A stretch of 6,277 nt of DNA from positions 1 to 6,277 of the forward strand of contig CANQZF010000108.1 in the NCBI GenBank assembly GCA_947628265.1, read 5' to 3'. The position numbers were made by a program, and so were the translations under genes. The stretch is from an uncultured Oscillospiraceae bacterium. Lineage in GTDB: Bacteria; Bacillota; Clostridia; Oscillospirales; Oscillospiraceae. The number at the start of each line of letters is the position of its first letter. The first letter of the stretch is position 1. A model generated the notes under the pieces. It had not been told where the DNA came from. It saw only the letters and a list, made by a program, of their open reading frames with translations, and made no database searches. This document shows positions 1-6,277 of this stretch, one piece after another.

Positions 1-93
1 CCCGGCCACGGCGGGGTGCTGGATCGGTTTGACTCCATCATCTTCACCGCCCCCCTGGTCTACCTCCTTGTCAGCCGCTTCCCGGCATTTTGA
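1..93 (+). CDS. cdsA: Phosphatidate cytidylyltransferase (CDP-diacylglycerol synthase), C-terminal end only
   Basis: The frame is open from base 1 to a TGA at 91-93 and gives the last 30 residues of a protein that begins outside the window. It opens with PGHGGVLDRFDS, the end of the CdsA family signature (H-G-G-x-x-D-R-x-D), whose aspartates help bind the catalytic metal in this integral membrane enzyme. A hydrophobic stretch (IIFTAPLVYLLV) follows, fitting the last membrane segment. The family converts phosphatidic acid and CTP to CDP-diacylglycerol, the precursor of the anionic phospholipids. The next gene starts 12 bases after the stop, so it is very likely cotranscribed with dxr. Identification rests on a short but highly characteristic motif and on gene order, since cdsA precedes dxr in many Bacillota. 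Confidence 0.93.
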   Translation, partial: PGHGGVLDRFDSIIFTAPLVYLLVSRFPAF

Positions 94-105
94 TGGAAAA
101 GTACC

Positions 106-1242
106 ATGAATAAGACACTCACCGTTCTCGGCTCCACCGGCTCCATCGGCACACAGACCCTGGAGGCGGCGGAGAAGCTGGGACTTACCATAACCGCACT
201 GACGGCCAATAAGAATGTGGCCCTTTTGGAGGCGCAGGCCCGGAAATTCTCCCCCCGCGCCGTGGCGTTAGGGGAGGAGCGGGCCGCCTTGGATTTGAAA
301 ATCCGCCTTGGGGACACCGACATAAAGGTCCTCTCCGGCATGGAGGGAATTATGGAGTGCGCCCGGATGGAGGCGGACATCGTGGAGTCGTCCCTCGTGG
401 GGATCGCGGGGCTTTTGCCCACCATGGCCGCCATCGGGACGGGACACCGTCGCATCGCCCTTGCCAACAAGGAGACCCTGGTCTGCGCGGGGCACATCGT
501 CACAAAAGCCATCCGGGAGCACGGCTGCGAGCTCATCCCCGTGGACTCGGAGCACTCCGCCATCTTCCAGTGCCTTGCCGCCGGGACCCACGCGGAGGTG
601 AAGCGGATTCTCCTCACCGCCTCCGGGGGGCCGTTTTTGGGGCTTTCCCGGGAGGAGCTTGCCTCCGTCACCCCAGAGCGGGCCCTCAAGCACCCCAACT
701 GGGACATGGGGGCGAAAGTGACCATTGACTCCGCCACCATGATGAACAAGGGGTTGGAGGTCATCGAGGCCATGCACCTCTTTGACGTCCCGCCGGAGAA
801 AATAAAGGTGGTGGTCCACCCCCAGAGCATCGTCCACTCGGCGGTGGAGTTTGCGGACAACTCCGTCATCGCCCAGATGGGCGTCCCAGATATGCGCCTT
901 CCCATCCAGCTGGCCCTGACGTACCCCGCAAGGCTCCCGTCCCTGGCAGGGGAGCTGGATTTGGCGAAGATCGGAACCCTCACCTTTATGGAGCCGGACT
1001 TGGAGAAATTCAGGTGCCTTAAGCTGGCGCTATCCGTGGCGGGGCGGCGGGACGCGGCCCCGGCGGTGATGAACGCCGCCAACGAGATCGCGGTGGGGGC
1101 GTTCCTGCGGGGAAAAATCGGTTTTACGGCCATCCCGGAAATCGTGGAGCGGGCCGTCAGCGACTTTGGAAACATGGGCGCGGACACGCTGGAGGCCATT
1201 TTGGAGGCCGACCGCGTGACGCGCGCGTCAATAGAGGTGTAA
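106..1242 (+). CDS. dxr: 1-deoxy-D-xylulose 5-phosphate reductoisomerase
   Basis: 378 residues, close to the usual 380-400. Dxr rearranges and reduces DXP to 2-C-methyl-D-erythritol 4-phosphate with NADPH and a divalent metal, the committed step of the MEP isoprenoid pathway in the cytoplasm and the target of fosmidomycin. The N-terminal Rossmann motif GSTGSIG is at residues 9-15, and ANKETLV is at 120-126. The metal ligands are seen as D147 and E149 in PVDSEHSAIFQ and as E218 in MMNKGLE. The substrate loop HPNWDMG (196-202) carries the conserved His and Trp, and HPQSIVHS is at 238-245. The C-terminal helical domain runs to the stop, so the gene looks complete and intact. The ATG at 106 is chosen because GSTGSIG then sits at the normal distance from the start. 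The ribosome site is weak (GGAAAA, 95-100), and the short gap after cdsA suggests translational coupling. Confidence 0.98.
   Translation: MNKTLTVLGSTGSIGTQTLEAAEKLGLTITALTANKNVALLEAQARKFSPRAVALGEERAALDLKIRLGDTDIKVLSGMEGIMECARMEADIVESSLVGIAGLLPTMAAIGTGHRRIALANKETLVCAGHIVTKAIREHGCELIPVDSEHSAIFQCLAAGTHAEVKRILLTASGGPFLGLSREELASVTPERALKHPNWDMGAKVTIDSATMMNKGLEVIEAMHLFDVPPEKIKVVVHPQSIVHSAVEFADNSVIAQMGVPDMRLPIQLALTYPARLPSLAGELDLAKIGTLTFMEPDLEKFRCLKLALSVAGRRDAAPAVMNAANEIAVGAFLRGKIGFTAIPEIVERAVSDFGNMGADTLEAILEADRVTRASIEV
1233..1239 (+). promoter_or_regulatory. Ribosome binding site of rseP inside the dxr 3' end
   Basis: AGAGGTG lies six bases before the TTG at 1246 and overlaps the last codons of dxr. 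It supports TTG as the real start. No other start codon is available upstream, because the in-frame dxr stop TAA (1240-1242) is only one codon (GTA) away. This is sequence observation plus standard Shine-Dalgarno logic. Confidence 0.7.
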
Positions 1243-1245
1243 GTA

Positions 1246-2295
1246 TTGTATATCATCATCGCGATTTTAGCCTTCGGCGTGCTCATCGCCATTCACGAGT
1301 TCGGGCACTTCATCGCCGCCAAGGCCTCCGGGGTCAAGGTCAACGAGTTCTCCATCGGCATGGGCCCGGTGCTTTTGAAAAAGCAGGGGAAGGAGACACA
1401 GTACTCCCTGCGGCTTCTCCCCATCGGCGGCTTTTGCGCCATGGAGGGGGAGGACGAGGACACCGGCGACGAGCGGGCCTTTACCCGGCAGGGCTTCTGG
1501 AAAAAGGCCCTCATATTGGTGGCCGGGGCAGGGATGAATTTCCTCCTGGGCTTTCTTATCGTGGCCTGTATCTACTCCTCCGCCGGGGCCTTTGTCACCA
1601 ACGAGGTGGTGGAGACGGTGGAGGGCTTTCAGTACGCCGAGAACGGCATTGAGGCCGGGGACAGGATATGGTCCATCGACGGCCACCGGGTCTTTTACTC
1701 CTCCGATTTCTCCATGTATATGTCGAGAGCGGGGGAGACCGTGGATATGGTGGTCCTCCGGGATGGGGAGAAGGTGCTTTTAAAGGACTACGGTCTGAAG
1801 CCGGCGGAGTACGCCGACGGAGTCCGTTACGGGCTCACCTTCGGCTCCGTGAAGGCGGATTTTTGGCAGAAGCTCAAATACACCTCCTATACCTCCTGGA
1901 ACTTCGTGCGGATGGTGTGGATGGGGCTTTCGGACCTTGTCACCGGGGCCGTGGGCTTGAGGGAGATGTCCGGCGTCGTCGGCATCGTCGGCACCATCAA
2001 CGATGTGGGCCAGCAGGTGGAGGAGGAGACTCAATCCGTCTGGGCGGCCATTGAGGAGATCATGTACCTGGTGGCCTTTATCGCCGTGAATTTGGCTGTC
2101 ATGAACCTCCTGCCCATCCCGGCCCTGGACGGCGGGCGGATTTTCTTCCTCTTTATAAACCTCGTTATCGAAAAAATCTTCCGCAAAAAGCTGGACCCCA
2201 AGTATGAGGGCTACATCCACGCCGCCGGTATGCTGCTGCTGCTGGGCTTGATGGCCGTCATCATGGTCAGCGACGTTTTGAAACTTATCAAATAG
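1246..2295 (+). CDS. rseP: RIP-type zinc metalloprotease RseP (site-2 protease, RasP/YluC family)
   Basis: 349 residues, within the range of Gram-positive RasP/YluC proteins. It is an intramembrane zinc protease of peptidase family M50B that cuts membrane-spanning substrates such as anti-sigma factors and leftover signal peptides. The first membrane segment carries the zinc motif HEFGH (17-21: H17, E18, H21). A second hydrophobic region with AGAGMNFLLG occupies about 90-112. One PDZ domain spans about 115-200, fewer than the two in E. coli RseP but normal for Firmicutes. The third zinc ligand motif NLLPIPALDGG (287-297, D295) is in a later segment, and a last hydrophobic helix covers 325-343. 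The start is TTG, chosen because it has a good ribosome site and gives the short N-terminus expected before HEFGH. Two prolines common in the family are replaced (A95 in the GPxxN-type motif, V244 in SGPVGI). Its location beside cdsA and dxr is the classic one for this family. Confidence 0.96.
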   Translation: MYIIIAILAFGVLIAIHEFGHFIAAKASGVKVNEFSIGMGPVLLKKQGKETQYSLRLLPIGGFCAMEGEDEDTGDERAFTRQGFWKKALILVAGAGMNFLLGFLIVACIYSSAGAFVTNEVVETVEGFQYAENGIEAGDRIWSIDGHRVFYSSDFSMYMSRAGETVDMVVLRDGEKVLLKDYGLKPAEYADGVRYGLTFGSVKADFWQKLKYTSYTSWNFVRMVWMGLSDLVTGAVGLREMSGVVGIVGTINDVGQQVEEETQSVWAAIEEIMYLVAFIAVNLAVMNLLPIPALDGGRIFFLFINLVIEKIFRKKLDPKYEGYIHAAGMLLLLGLMAVIMVSDVLKLIK

Positions 2296-2296
2296 A

Positions 2297-3349
2297 GTGA
2301 GAGAAATGACAAGAGCGATACACGTTGGGAATAAAACGATCGGCGGAGGGGCCCCCGTCTCCGTCCAGTCCATGTGCAACACCCCCACGGAAAACGTGGG
2401 GGCCACCGTCGCGCAAATTTTGCGTCTGGAGGCCGCCGGGTGCGACATCATCCGGGTGGCCGTGCCGGATATGGCGGCGGCGAGGGCGATTTCGGAAATT
2501 AAAAAAGAGATCCACATCCCCCTGGTGGCGGACATCCATTTTGACTACAGGCTGGCCCTGGCGTCTTTAGAGGGGGGCGTGGACAAGGTGCGCATAAACC
2601 CCGGCAATATCGGGGATGTGGAGCGCGTCCGGGCCGTGGCCAGGGCCTGCGAGGAGCGGGGCGTCCCCATCCGCGTGGGCGTCAACTCCGGCTCCGTGGA
2701 GCGGGAGCTTTTGGCAAAATACGGCGGCCCCACGGCGGAGGCCCTGGTGGAGAGCGCCCTGGGGCATGTGCGGCTATTGGAGGACGTGGGCTTTTCGGAC
2801 ATCTGCATCTCCGTCAAATCCTCCGACGTCCCCCGCACCGTGGAGGCGTACAGGCTCCTCTCCCAAAAATGCGACTATCCCCTGCACCTGGGCGTCACCG
2901 AGGCGGGGACCGAGTATAGAGGGACCGTCAACTCCGCCGTGGGGATCGGGACACTTCTCATGGAGGGGATCGGCGACACCGTCCGCGTCTCCCTCACCGC
3001 CGACCCGGAGCGGGAGGTGGAGGCCGGCATCGCCATTTTAAAGGCCGCCGGGAAGCGCTCCGGCGGGGTGAAATTCGTCTCCTGCCCCACCTGCGGGCGG
3101 ACGAAAATCGACCTTGTGGCTTTGGCCCATGAGGTGGAGGCGCGCCTTCGGGGGTGCGAAAAGGACATCACCGTTGCCGTCATGGGCTGCGCCGTCAACG
3201 GCCCCGGGGAGGCCCGGGAGGCCGACTTCGGCGTGGCCGGCGGCGACGGCGAGGGGCTTTTGTTCAAAAAAGGCAAGATCGTGAAAAAGCTGCCCTACGG
3301 GCAGCTTGCCGAGGGCCTTTTGGCCCTCATAGAGGGGCGGGAGCCATGA
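2297..3349 (+). CDS. ispG: 4-hydroxy-3-methylbut-2-en-1-yl diphosphate synthase (HMBPP synthase)
   Basis: 350 residues, typical for the bacterial two-domain form. IspG reductively opens MEcPP to HMBPP with electrons from ferredoxin or flavodoxin, the penultimate MEP pathway step. The N-terminal TIM-barrel domain shows VGNKTIGGGAPVSVQSM (10-26), ADIHFDY (78-84) and VRINPGNIG (98-106). The C-terminal domain carries the [4Fe-4S] ligands: C263 and C266 in SCPTCGRT, C298 in MGCAVNGPGEA, and E305. The GTG at 2297, one base after the rseP stop, gives VREMTRAIHVGN, whose length matches the usual family start (MRKKTR-like). An ATG at 2306 is the alternative and would remove three residues; neither has a strong ribosome site. 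C27 replaces the usual threonine in the SMTNT motif. It ends in a TGA that overlaps the polC ATG. Sharing an operon with dxr puts two steps of one pathway together. Confidence 0.97.
   Translation: MREMTRAIHVGNKTIGGGAPVSVQSMCNTPTENVGATVAQILRLEAAGCDIIRVAVPDMAAARAISEIKKEIHIPLVADIHFDYRLALASLEGGVDKVRINPGNIGDVERVRAVARACEERGVPIRVGVNSGSVERELLAKYGGPTAEALVESALGHVRLLEDVGFSDICISVKSSDVPRTVEAYRLLSQKCDYPLHLGVTEAGTEYRGTVNSAVGIGTLLMEGIGDTVRVSLTADPEREVEAGIAILKAAGKRSGGVKFVSCPTCGRTKIDLVALAHEVEARLRGCEKDITVAVMGCAVNGPGEAREADFGVAGGDGEGLLFKKGKIVKKLPYGQLAEGLLALIEGREP
2382..2402 (+). repeat. Perfect inverted repeat (8-bp stem, GAAAA loop) in the 5' part of ispG
   Basis: CCCCCACG (2382-2389) and CGTGGGGG (2395-2402) are exact reverse complements around the loop GAAAA. 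The stem covers ispG codons 29-36, about 85 bases after the start. The right arm with its following bases (GGGGGCC, 2398-2404) is also an exact complement of GGCCCCC at 2350-2356, so two mutually exclusive foldings are possible. No U-run follows. G/C runs make such pairings fairly likely by chance here, so function is unproven. Confidence 0.45.
3287..3307 (+). repeat. Perfect inverted repeat (9-bp stem, 3-base loop) near the 3' end of ispG
   Basis: AAGCTGCCC (3287-3295) and GGGCAGCTT (3299-3307) are exact reverse complements around TAC, a strong short hairpin in RNA. It encodes part of KKLPYGQL at the IspG C-terminus. It ends only three bases before a second perfect inverted repeat and 38 bases before the polC start. 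No U-tract follows, so it is not a classical intrinsic terminator. A role in RNA processing, stability or tuning of polC is a guess. Confidence 0.5.
3311..3328 (+). repeat. Second perfect inverted repeat (7-bp stem, TTTT loop) before polC
   Basis: GAGGGCC (3311-3317) and GGCCCTC (3322-3328) are exact reverse complements around a TTTT tetraloop, forming a tandem pair with the hairpin at 3287-3307. The sequence after it is ATAGAGGGGCGGGAG, which holds the polC ribosome binding region and no U-run. It lies wholly within ispG coding sequence (EGLLAL), so codon choice alone could have produced it. Confidence 0.5.
3331..3337 (+). promoter_or_regulatory. Ribosome binding site of polC inside the ispG 3' end
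   Basis: AGAGGGG lies eight bases before the ATG at 3346, and a second purine run GGGAG (3339-3343) is too close to the start to be the main site. Together with the ATGA overlap of the polC start and ispG stop, it indicates translational coupling of the two genes. The site begins three bases after the second hairpin, so folding of that hairpin would leave it exposed. Confidence 0.65.
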
Positions 3350-6277
3350 GTGAAAAAAGTTTTGTGCCGCTTCTCGATATGTTCCCCTGGCTCTCGGACG
3401 TGCTCCCCCAGGAGGCCGTCTCCGGGGCAAAGGTGACGGAGGCCACCGTCAGCCGGGAGGATAGGACCATGGAGGTGTCCGTCACCTTCGGGACGAGCCT
3501 CCCGCCGGTTTACATAACAAAGACAGAGAGCGCCATCGCGGGGCGATTCGGCTTGAGGACCGTGGCATTGCGCCCTACCTTCCCGGAGGATATAAGGTAC
3601 CGGGCGGAGAAGAAGAAGGACGCCCCGGGGGCGGCCATTTTCGGGAAGGTCTACAGGTCCGACATCACCCCCATGTCGGAGCTGACGCTGGAGTCGGGCC
3701 GCGTCACCGTGACGGGGCACGTCTTCGCCGTCGCCTCCAAGGACATAAGGAGCGGCGCGTATGTGCTGACCTTCGACATGACCGACGGCACGGGCTCCGT
3801 GCGCGTCTCCAAGTTCATCACCGACGAGAACATCAAAAAGGCCGCCCAGACCATTGAGGTGGGCATGGACCTGACCTGCCAGGGGAATATCACCTTCAAC
3901 CGCTTCGATAACGACATCGTTTTGGACCCCAAGGCCATCGCCAAAGCCAAGCCCCGGCCCGTCCGGGAGGACACAGGCGAGGAAAAGCGGGTGGAGCTCC
4001 ATCTGCACACCAAGACGAGCGCTATGGACGCCCTCACCGACACCAAGGCGGTCATTCAGAGGGCCATCGCCTGGGGACACCCGGCCATCGCCATCACCGA
4101 CCACGGCGTGTGCCAGTCCTTCCCCGACGCTATGAAGGCCGCCGGGGACAAGATCAAGGTCATCTACGGCGTGGAGGGGTATTATGTAAACGACGTGGAC
4201 GACCGCGTGGCCCTGATGGGCCCCGGGGACGGGCCCCTCACAGGGGATTTTGTGGCCTTCGACATCGAGACCACGGGCTTAGACCAGAGAAAAGAGCGGC
4301 TCATCGAGATCGGCGCCGTCAAATTCCACGACGGGGCGGAGGTGGACCGGTTCCAGACCTTTGTGGACCCGGAAAAACCCATCACCCAGGAGATCGTGAA
4401 CCTCACCGGTATCACCGACGGCATGGTGGCGGGGGCCCCCAAGGAGCTTAAGGCCGTCCGGGACTTTCTCGCTTTCGCGGGGGACCTGCCCTTAGTGGCC
4501 CACAACGCCAATTTCGACGTGGGGATGATGCTGGAGGTGTGCCTCCGGCACGGCATCCCCTTTGAACCCACCTATATCGACACCCTCACCATGTCCCAGG
4601 GGTGCCTTAACGACCTTAAATCCCACAAGCTGGACTTAGTCGCGGGGAGGCTGGGACTGCCCGACTTCAACCACCACCGGGCCTCCGACGACGCGCTGAC
4701 CTGCGGGCTCATCTACGTGGCCCTCACGAAGAGGCTTGCGGAGGCGGGCCTTACACGCCTTTCCGAGATGGACGCCTATATTGCCCCCCGCCGCCGGGAG
4801 ACCGCCGCCCACCGGCGGATGCGGCCCCAGCACATCATCGTTTTGGCAAGGACCCAGGCGGGCATCAAGAATCTCTATAAAATCGTTACCGCCAGCCACT
4901 TAGAGCACCTGAAGGCCAACCCCATCATGCCGAAATCCCTCATCATGGAGCACCGGGAGGGGCTCATCATCGGCTCGGCGTGCGAGGCGGGAGAGGTCTA
5001 TCAGACCGTCATCGACCACCGGGGCCGGTTTGAGGAGCGAAGAATTGCCTCCTTTTACGACTACCTGGAGATCCAGCCCGTCTGCAACAACATGTTCATG
5101 CTCCGGGGGGAGCGCCCCAAGGCCGCCGACGTGGAGGACCTGCGGGACTACAACCGCCGGGTGCTGGAGCTGGGGGATTTTTTGGGAAAGCCCACTGTGG
5201 CCACCGGGGACGTCCACTTTCTGGACCCGGAGGACGAGATATTCCGCCATGTGCTCTTAGTGGCCAAGGAGTTTGAGGACGGGGACCGGGACCTTCCCAT
5301 CTATTTCAAGACCACCGACGAGATGCTGGAGGAATTTTCCTACCTGGGGGAGGACCGGGCCCGGGAGGTGGTGGTCACCAACACCCGAAAGATCGCGGAG
5401 ATGTGCGACACAGTGCGCCCCCTGCCCCCGGCGGGGAAGCTCTTCCCGCCGAAGATCGAAAACTCCGAGCAGCAGCTCAAGGACCTGGTCTACGGCCGGA
5501 TGCGCGAGCTCTACGGGGAAAATCCCCCGGAGATCGTGACGAGCCGGGTGGAGCAGGAGCTCCACGACATCCTCTCCCGCCACTACGACGTCATCTATAT
5601 GTCCGCCCAGAAGCTGGTGCAGGACTCCCTGGCCCACGGGTACCTTGTGGGCTCCCGGGGCTCCGTTGGCTCCTCCATCGTGGCCTTCATGTCCGGCATC
5701 ACCGAGGTCAACGCCCTGCCGCCCCACTACCGCTGCCCCAACTGCAAGCACACGGAGTTTGTCACCGACGGGAGCTTCGGCTGCGGCGCGGATATGCCGG
5801 ACAAGCTCTGCCCGGAGTGCGGGACGGAGTATGTCAAGGACGGCTTTGACATCCCCTTTGAGACGTTTTTGGGCTTCGGCGGCGACAAGGTGCCGGACAT
5901 CGACCTCAATTTCTCCGGCGAGTACCAGGCCAACGCCCACCGGTACACCAACGAGCTCTTCGGCTCCGACCACGTCTTCCGGGCCGGGACCATCGGCACC
6001 GTGGCGGAGAAGACCGCCCACGGCTATGTGAAAAAGTACATGGAGAAGACGGGCAAGAGCGTCAGCCGCGCCGAGGAGAACCGCCTGGCTCTGGGGTGCG
6101 TGGGCGTCAAGCGCACCACCGGCCAGCACCCGGGGGGCCTGGTGGTGATCCCCCAGGATATGGAGATCTCCGACTTCTGCCCGGCCCAGCACCCGGCGGA
6201 CGACCAGGGGACGGACATCATCACCACCCACTTTGAGTACCACTGCATGGAGGACAACCTCCTGAAGCTGGACGAGC
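3346..6277 (+). CDS. polC: DNA polymerase III alpha subunit, Gram-positive PolC type (3' end outside window)
   Basis: 977 complete codons are open, with no frameshift, up to the window edge. PolC is the main replicative DNA polymerase of Bacillota, with proofreading built in. In order: a short N-terminal region (1-115); an OB fold (about 118-205); the first half of a PHP domain with HLH (219-221), ITDHG (250-254) and GVEGYY (275-280); then an inserted DEDDh 3'-5' exonuclease (about 300-470) with D306/E308 in DIETTG, D391 in HNANFDVG, and H444/D449 in HHRASDD. The PHP domain resumes with GSACEAGE (543-550) and TGDVHF (620-625). The polymerase palm has LVGSRGSVGSS (767-777), a zinc module (C797, C800, C822, C825) and catalytic D851/D853 in PDIDLNFSG. 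D976 in LLKLDE is probably the third catalytic aspartate, since its spacing of 123 from D853 matches my memory of the Geobacillus enzyme. The start overlaps the ispG stop (ATGA). About 118 residues are missing before the PHP domain relative to B. subtilis PolC. Thumb, fingers and beta-clamp binding parts lie beyond the edge. Confidence 0.98.
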   Translation, partial: MSEKSFVPLLDMFPWLSDVLPQEAVSGAKVTEATVSREDRTMEVSVTFGTSLPPVYITKTESAIAGRFGLRTVALRPTFPEDIRYRAEKKKDAPGAAIFGKVYRSDITPMSELTLESGRVTVTGHVFAVASKDIRSGAYVLTFDMTDGTGSVRVSKFITDENIKKAAQTIEVGMDLTCQGNITFNRFDNDIVLDPKAIAKAKPRPVREDTGEEKRVELHLHTKTSAMDALTDTKAVIQRAIAWGHPAIAITDHGVCQSFPDAMKAAGDKIKVIYGVEGYYVNDVDDRVALMGPGDGPLTGDFVAFDIETTGLDQRKERLIEIGAVKFHDGAEVDRFQTFVDPEKPITQEIVNLTGITDGMVAGAPKELKAVRDFLAFAGDLPLVAHNANFDVGMMLEVCLRHGIPFEPTYIDTLTMSQGCLNDLKSHKLDLVAGRLGLPDFNHHRASDDALTCGLIYVALTKRLAEAGLTRLSEMDAYIAPRRRETAAHRRMRPQHIIVLARTQAGIKNLYKIVTASHLEHLKANPIMPKSLIMEHREGLIIGSACEAGEVYQTVIDHRGRFEERRIASFYDYLEIQPVCNNMFMLRGERPKAADVEDLRDYNRRVLELGDFLGKPTVATGDVHFLDPEDEIFRHVLLVAKEFEDGDRDLPIYFKTTDEMLEEFSYLGEDRAREVVVTNTRKIAEMCDTVRPLPPAGKLFPPKIENSEQQLKDLVYGRMRELYGENPPEIVTSRVEQELHDILSRHYDVIYMSAQKLVQDSLAHGYLVGSRGSVGSSIVAFMSGITEVNALPPHYRCPNCKHTEFVTDGSFGCGADMPDKLCPECGTEYVKDGFDIPFETFLGFGGDKVPDIDLNFSGEYQANAHRYTNELFGSDHVFRAGTIGTVAEKTAHGYVKKYMEKTGKSVSRAEENRLALGCVGVKRTTGQHPGGLVVIPQDMEISDFCPAQHPADDQGTDIITTHFEYHCMEDNLLKLDE

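Noticed and set aside
295..326. Promoter-like TTGAAA followed by CATAAA inside dxr
   Set aside because: The spacing is 20 bases, the -10 box is poor, and it is within coding sequence far from any start.
60..1292. A 410-codon open frame on the minus strand, longer than dxr itself
   Set aside because: It is antisense to the fully motif-supported dxr, has Ser/Ala/Arg-rich low-information composition and no recognisable domain. GC-rich third positions create such shadows.
2230..2242. A short CTG repeat in rseP
   Set aside because: It simply encodes a leucine run in the last membrane helix and is only four units long.
3287..3345. An intrinsic terminator between ispG and polC
   Set aside because: The hairpins are strong but no U-tract follows, and they lie inside ispG coding sequence with polC starting immediately after.
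3351..3364. A run of six A bases at the polC start as a possible frameshift slippery site
   Set aside because: The codons are GAA AAA AGT, which do not fit the X XXY YYZ phase, and the downstream frame is open and correct without any shift.
3295..4104. A 269-codon minus-strand open frame spanning the ispG-polC junction
   Set aside because: It covers two well supported + strand genes, and its composition is typical of a shadow frame.
4246..4755. A possible separate proofreading exonuclease gene (DnaQ-like)
   Set aside because: The DEDDh exonuclease is in frame inside polC between the two halves of the PHP domain, which is the normal PolC arrangement.
5257..6243. A 328-codon minus-strand open frame opposite polC
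   Set aside because: It mirrors conserved PolC palm sequence and is dominated by Gly, Val, Leu, His and Asp as expected from the complement of GC-biased codons; there is no recognisable family.

Overview
The window lies inside a tightly packed housekeeping operon. All genes are on the + strand, in the order cdsA (3' end only) - dxr - rseP - ispG - polC (5' two thirds). No intergenic gap exceeds 12 bases, so there is no gene-free stretch to describe. I see no mobile element, tRNA, rRNA, CRISPR array, intergenic terminator or convincing promoter. The operon's promoter should therefore lie upstream of the window.

Organism: a full PolC-type replicative polymerase (OB fold, PHP domain interrupted by a proofreading exonuclease, zinc module, DIDLNFSG catalytic motif) points to Bacillota. 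High G+C with strong G/C preference at third codon positions, plus the cdsA-dxr-rseP-ispG-polC order, suggests a GC-rich Clostridia member, possibly an Oscillospiraceae/Ruminococcaceae-type gut anaerobe. The family assignment is inference, not something the sequence proves.

Layout: bases 1-93 hold the C-terminal signature of CDP-diacylglycerol synthase. Dxr (106-1242) makes MEP, the second step of the non-mevalonate isoprenoid pathway. RseP (1246-2295, TTG start) is a site-2 membrane metalloprotease. IspG (2297-3349) is the Fe-S enzyme of the penultimate MEP step. PolC starts at 3346, overlaps the ispG stop by four bases, and runs off the right edge after 977 codons.

How they fit together: cdsA feeds phospholipid synthesis, and dxr and ispG feed isoprenoids (undecaprenyl carrier, quinones). 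RseP tends the membrane by regulated proteolysis, and polC replicates the chromosome. The operon thus couples envelope precursor supply to DNA replication. All key catalytic residues that fall within the window are present.

I found no new biological system here. The points most worth a second look are two perfect inverted repeats back to back at the 3' end of ispG just before polC, a third perfect hairpin near the 5' end of ispG with a competing pairing, and a PolC N-terminal region about 118 residues shorter than the Bacillus protein.
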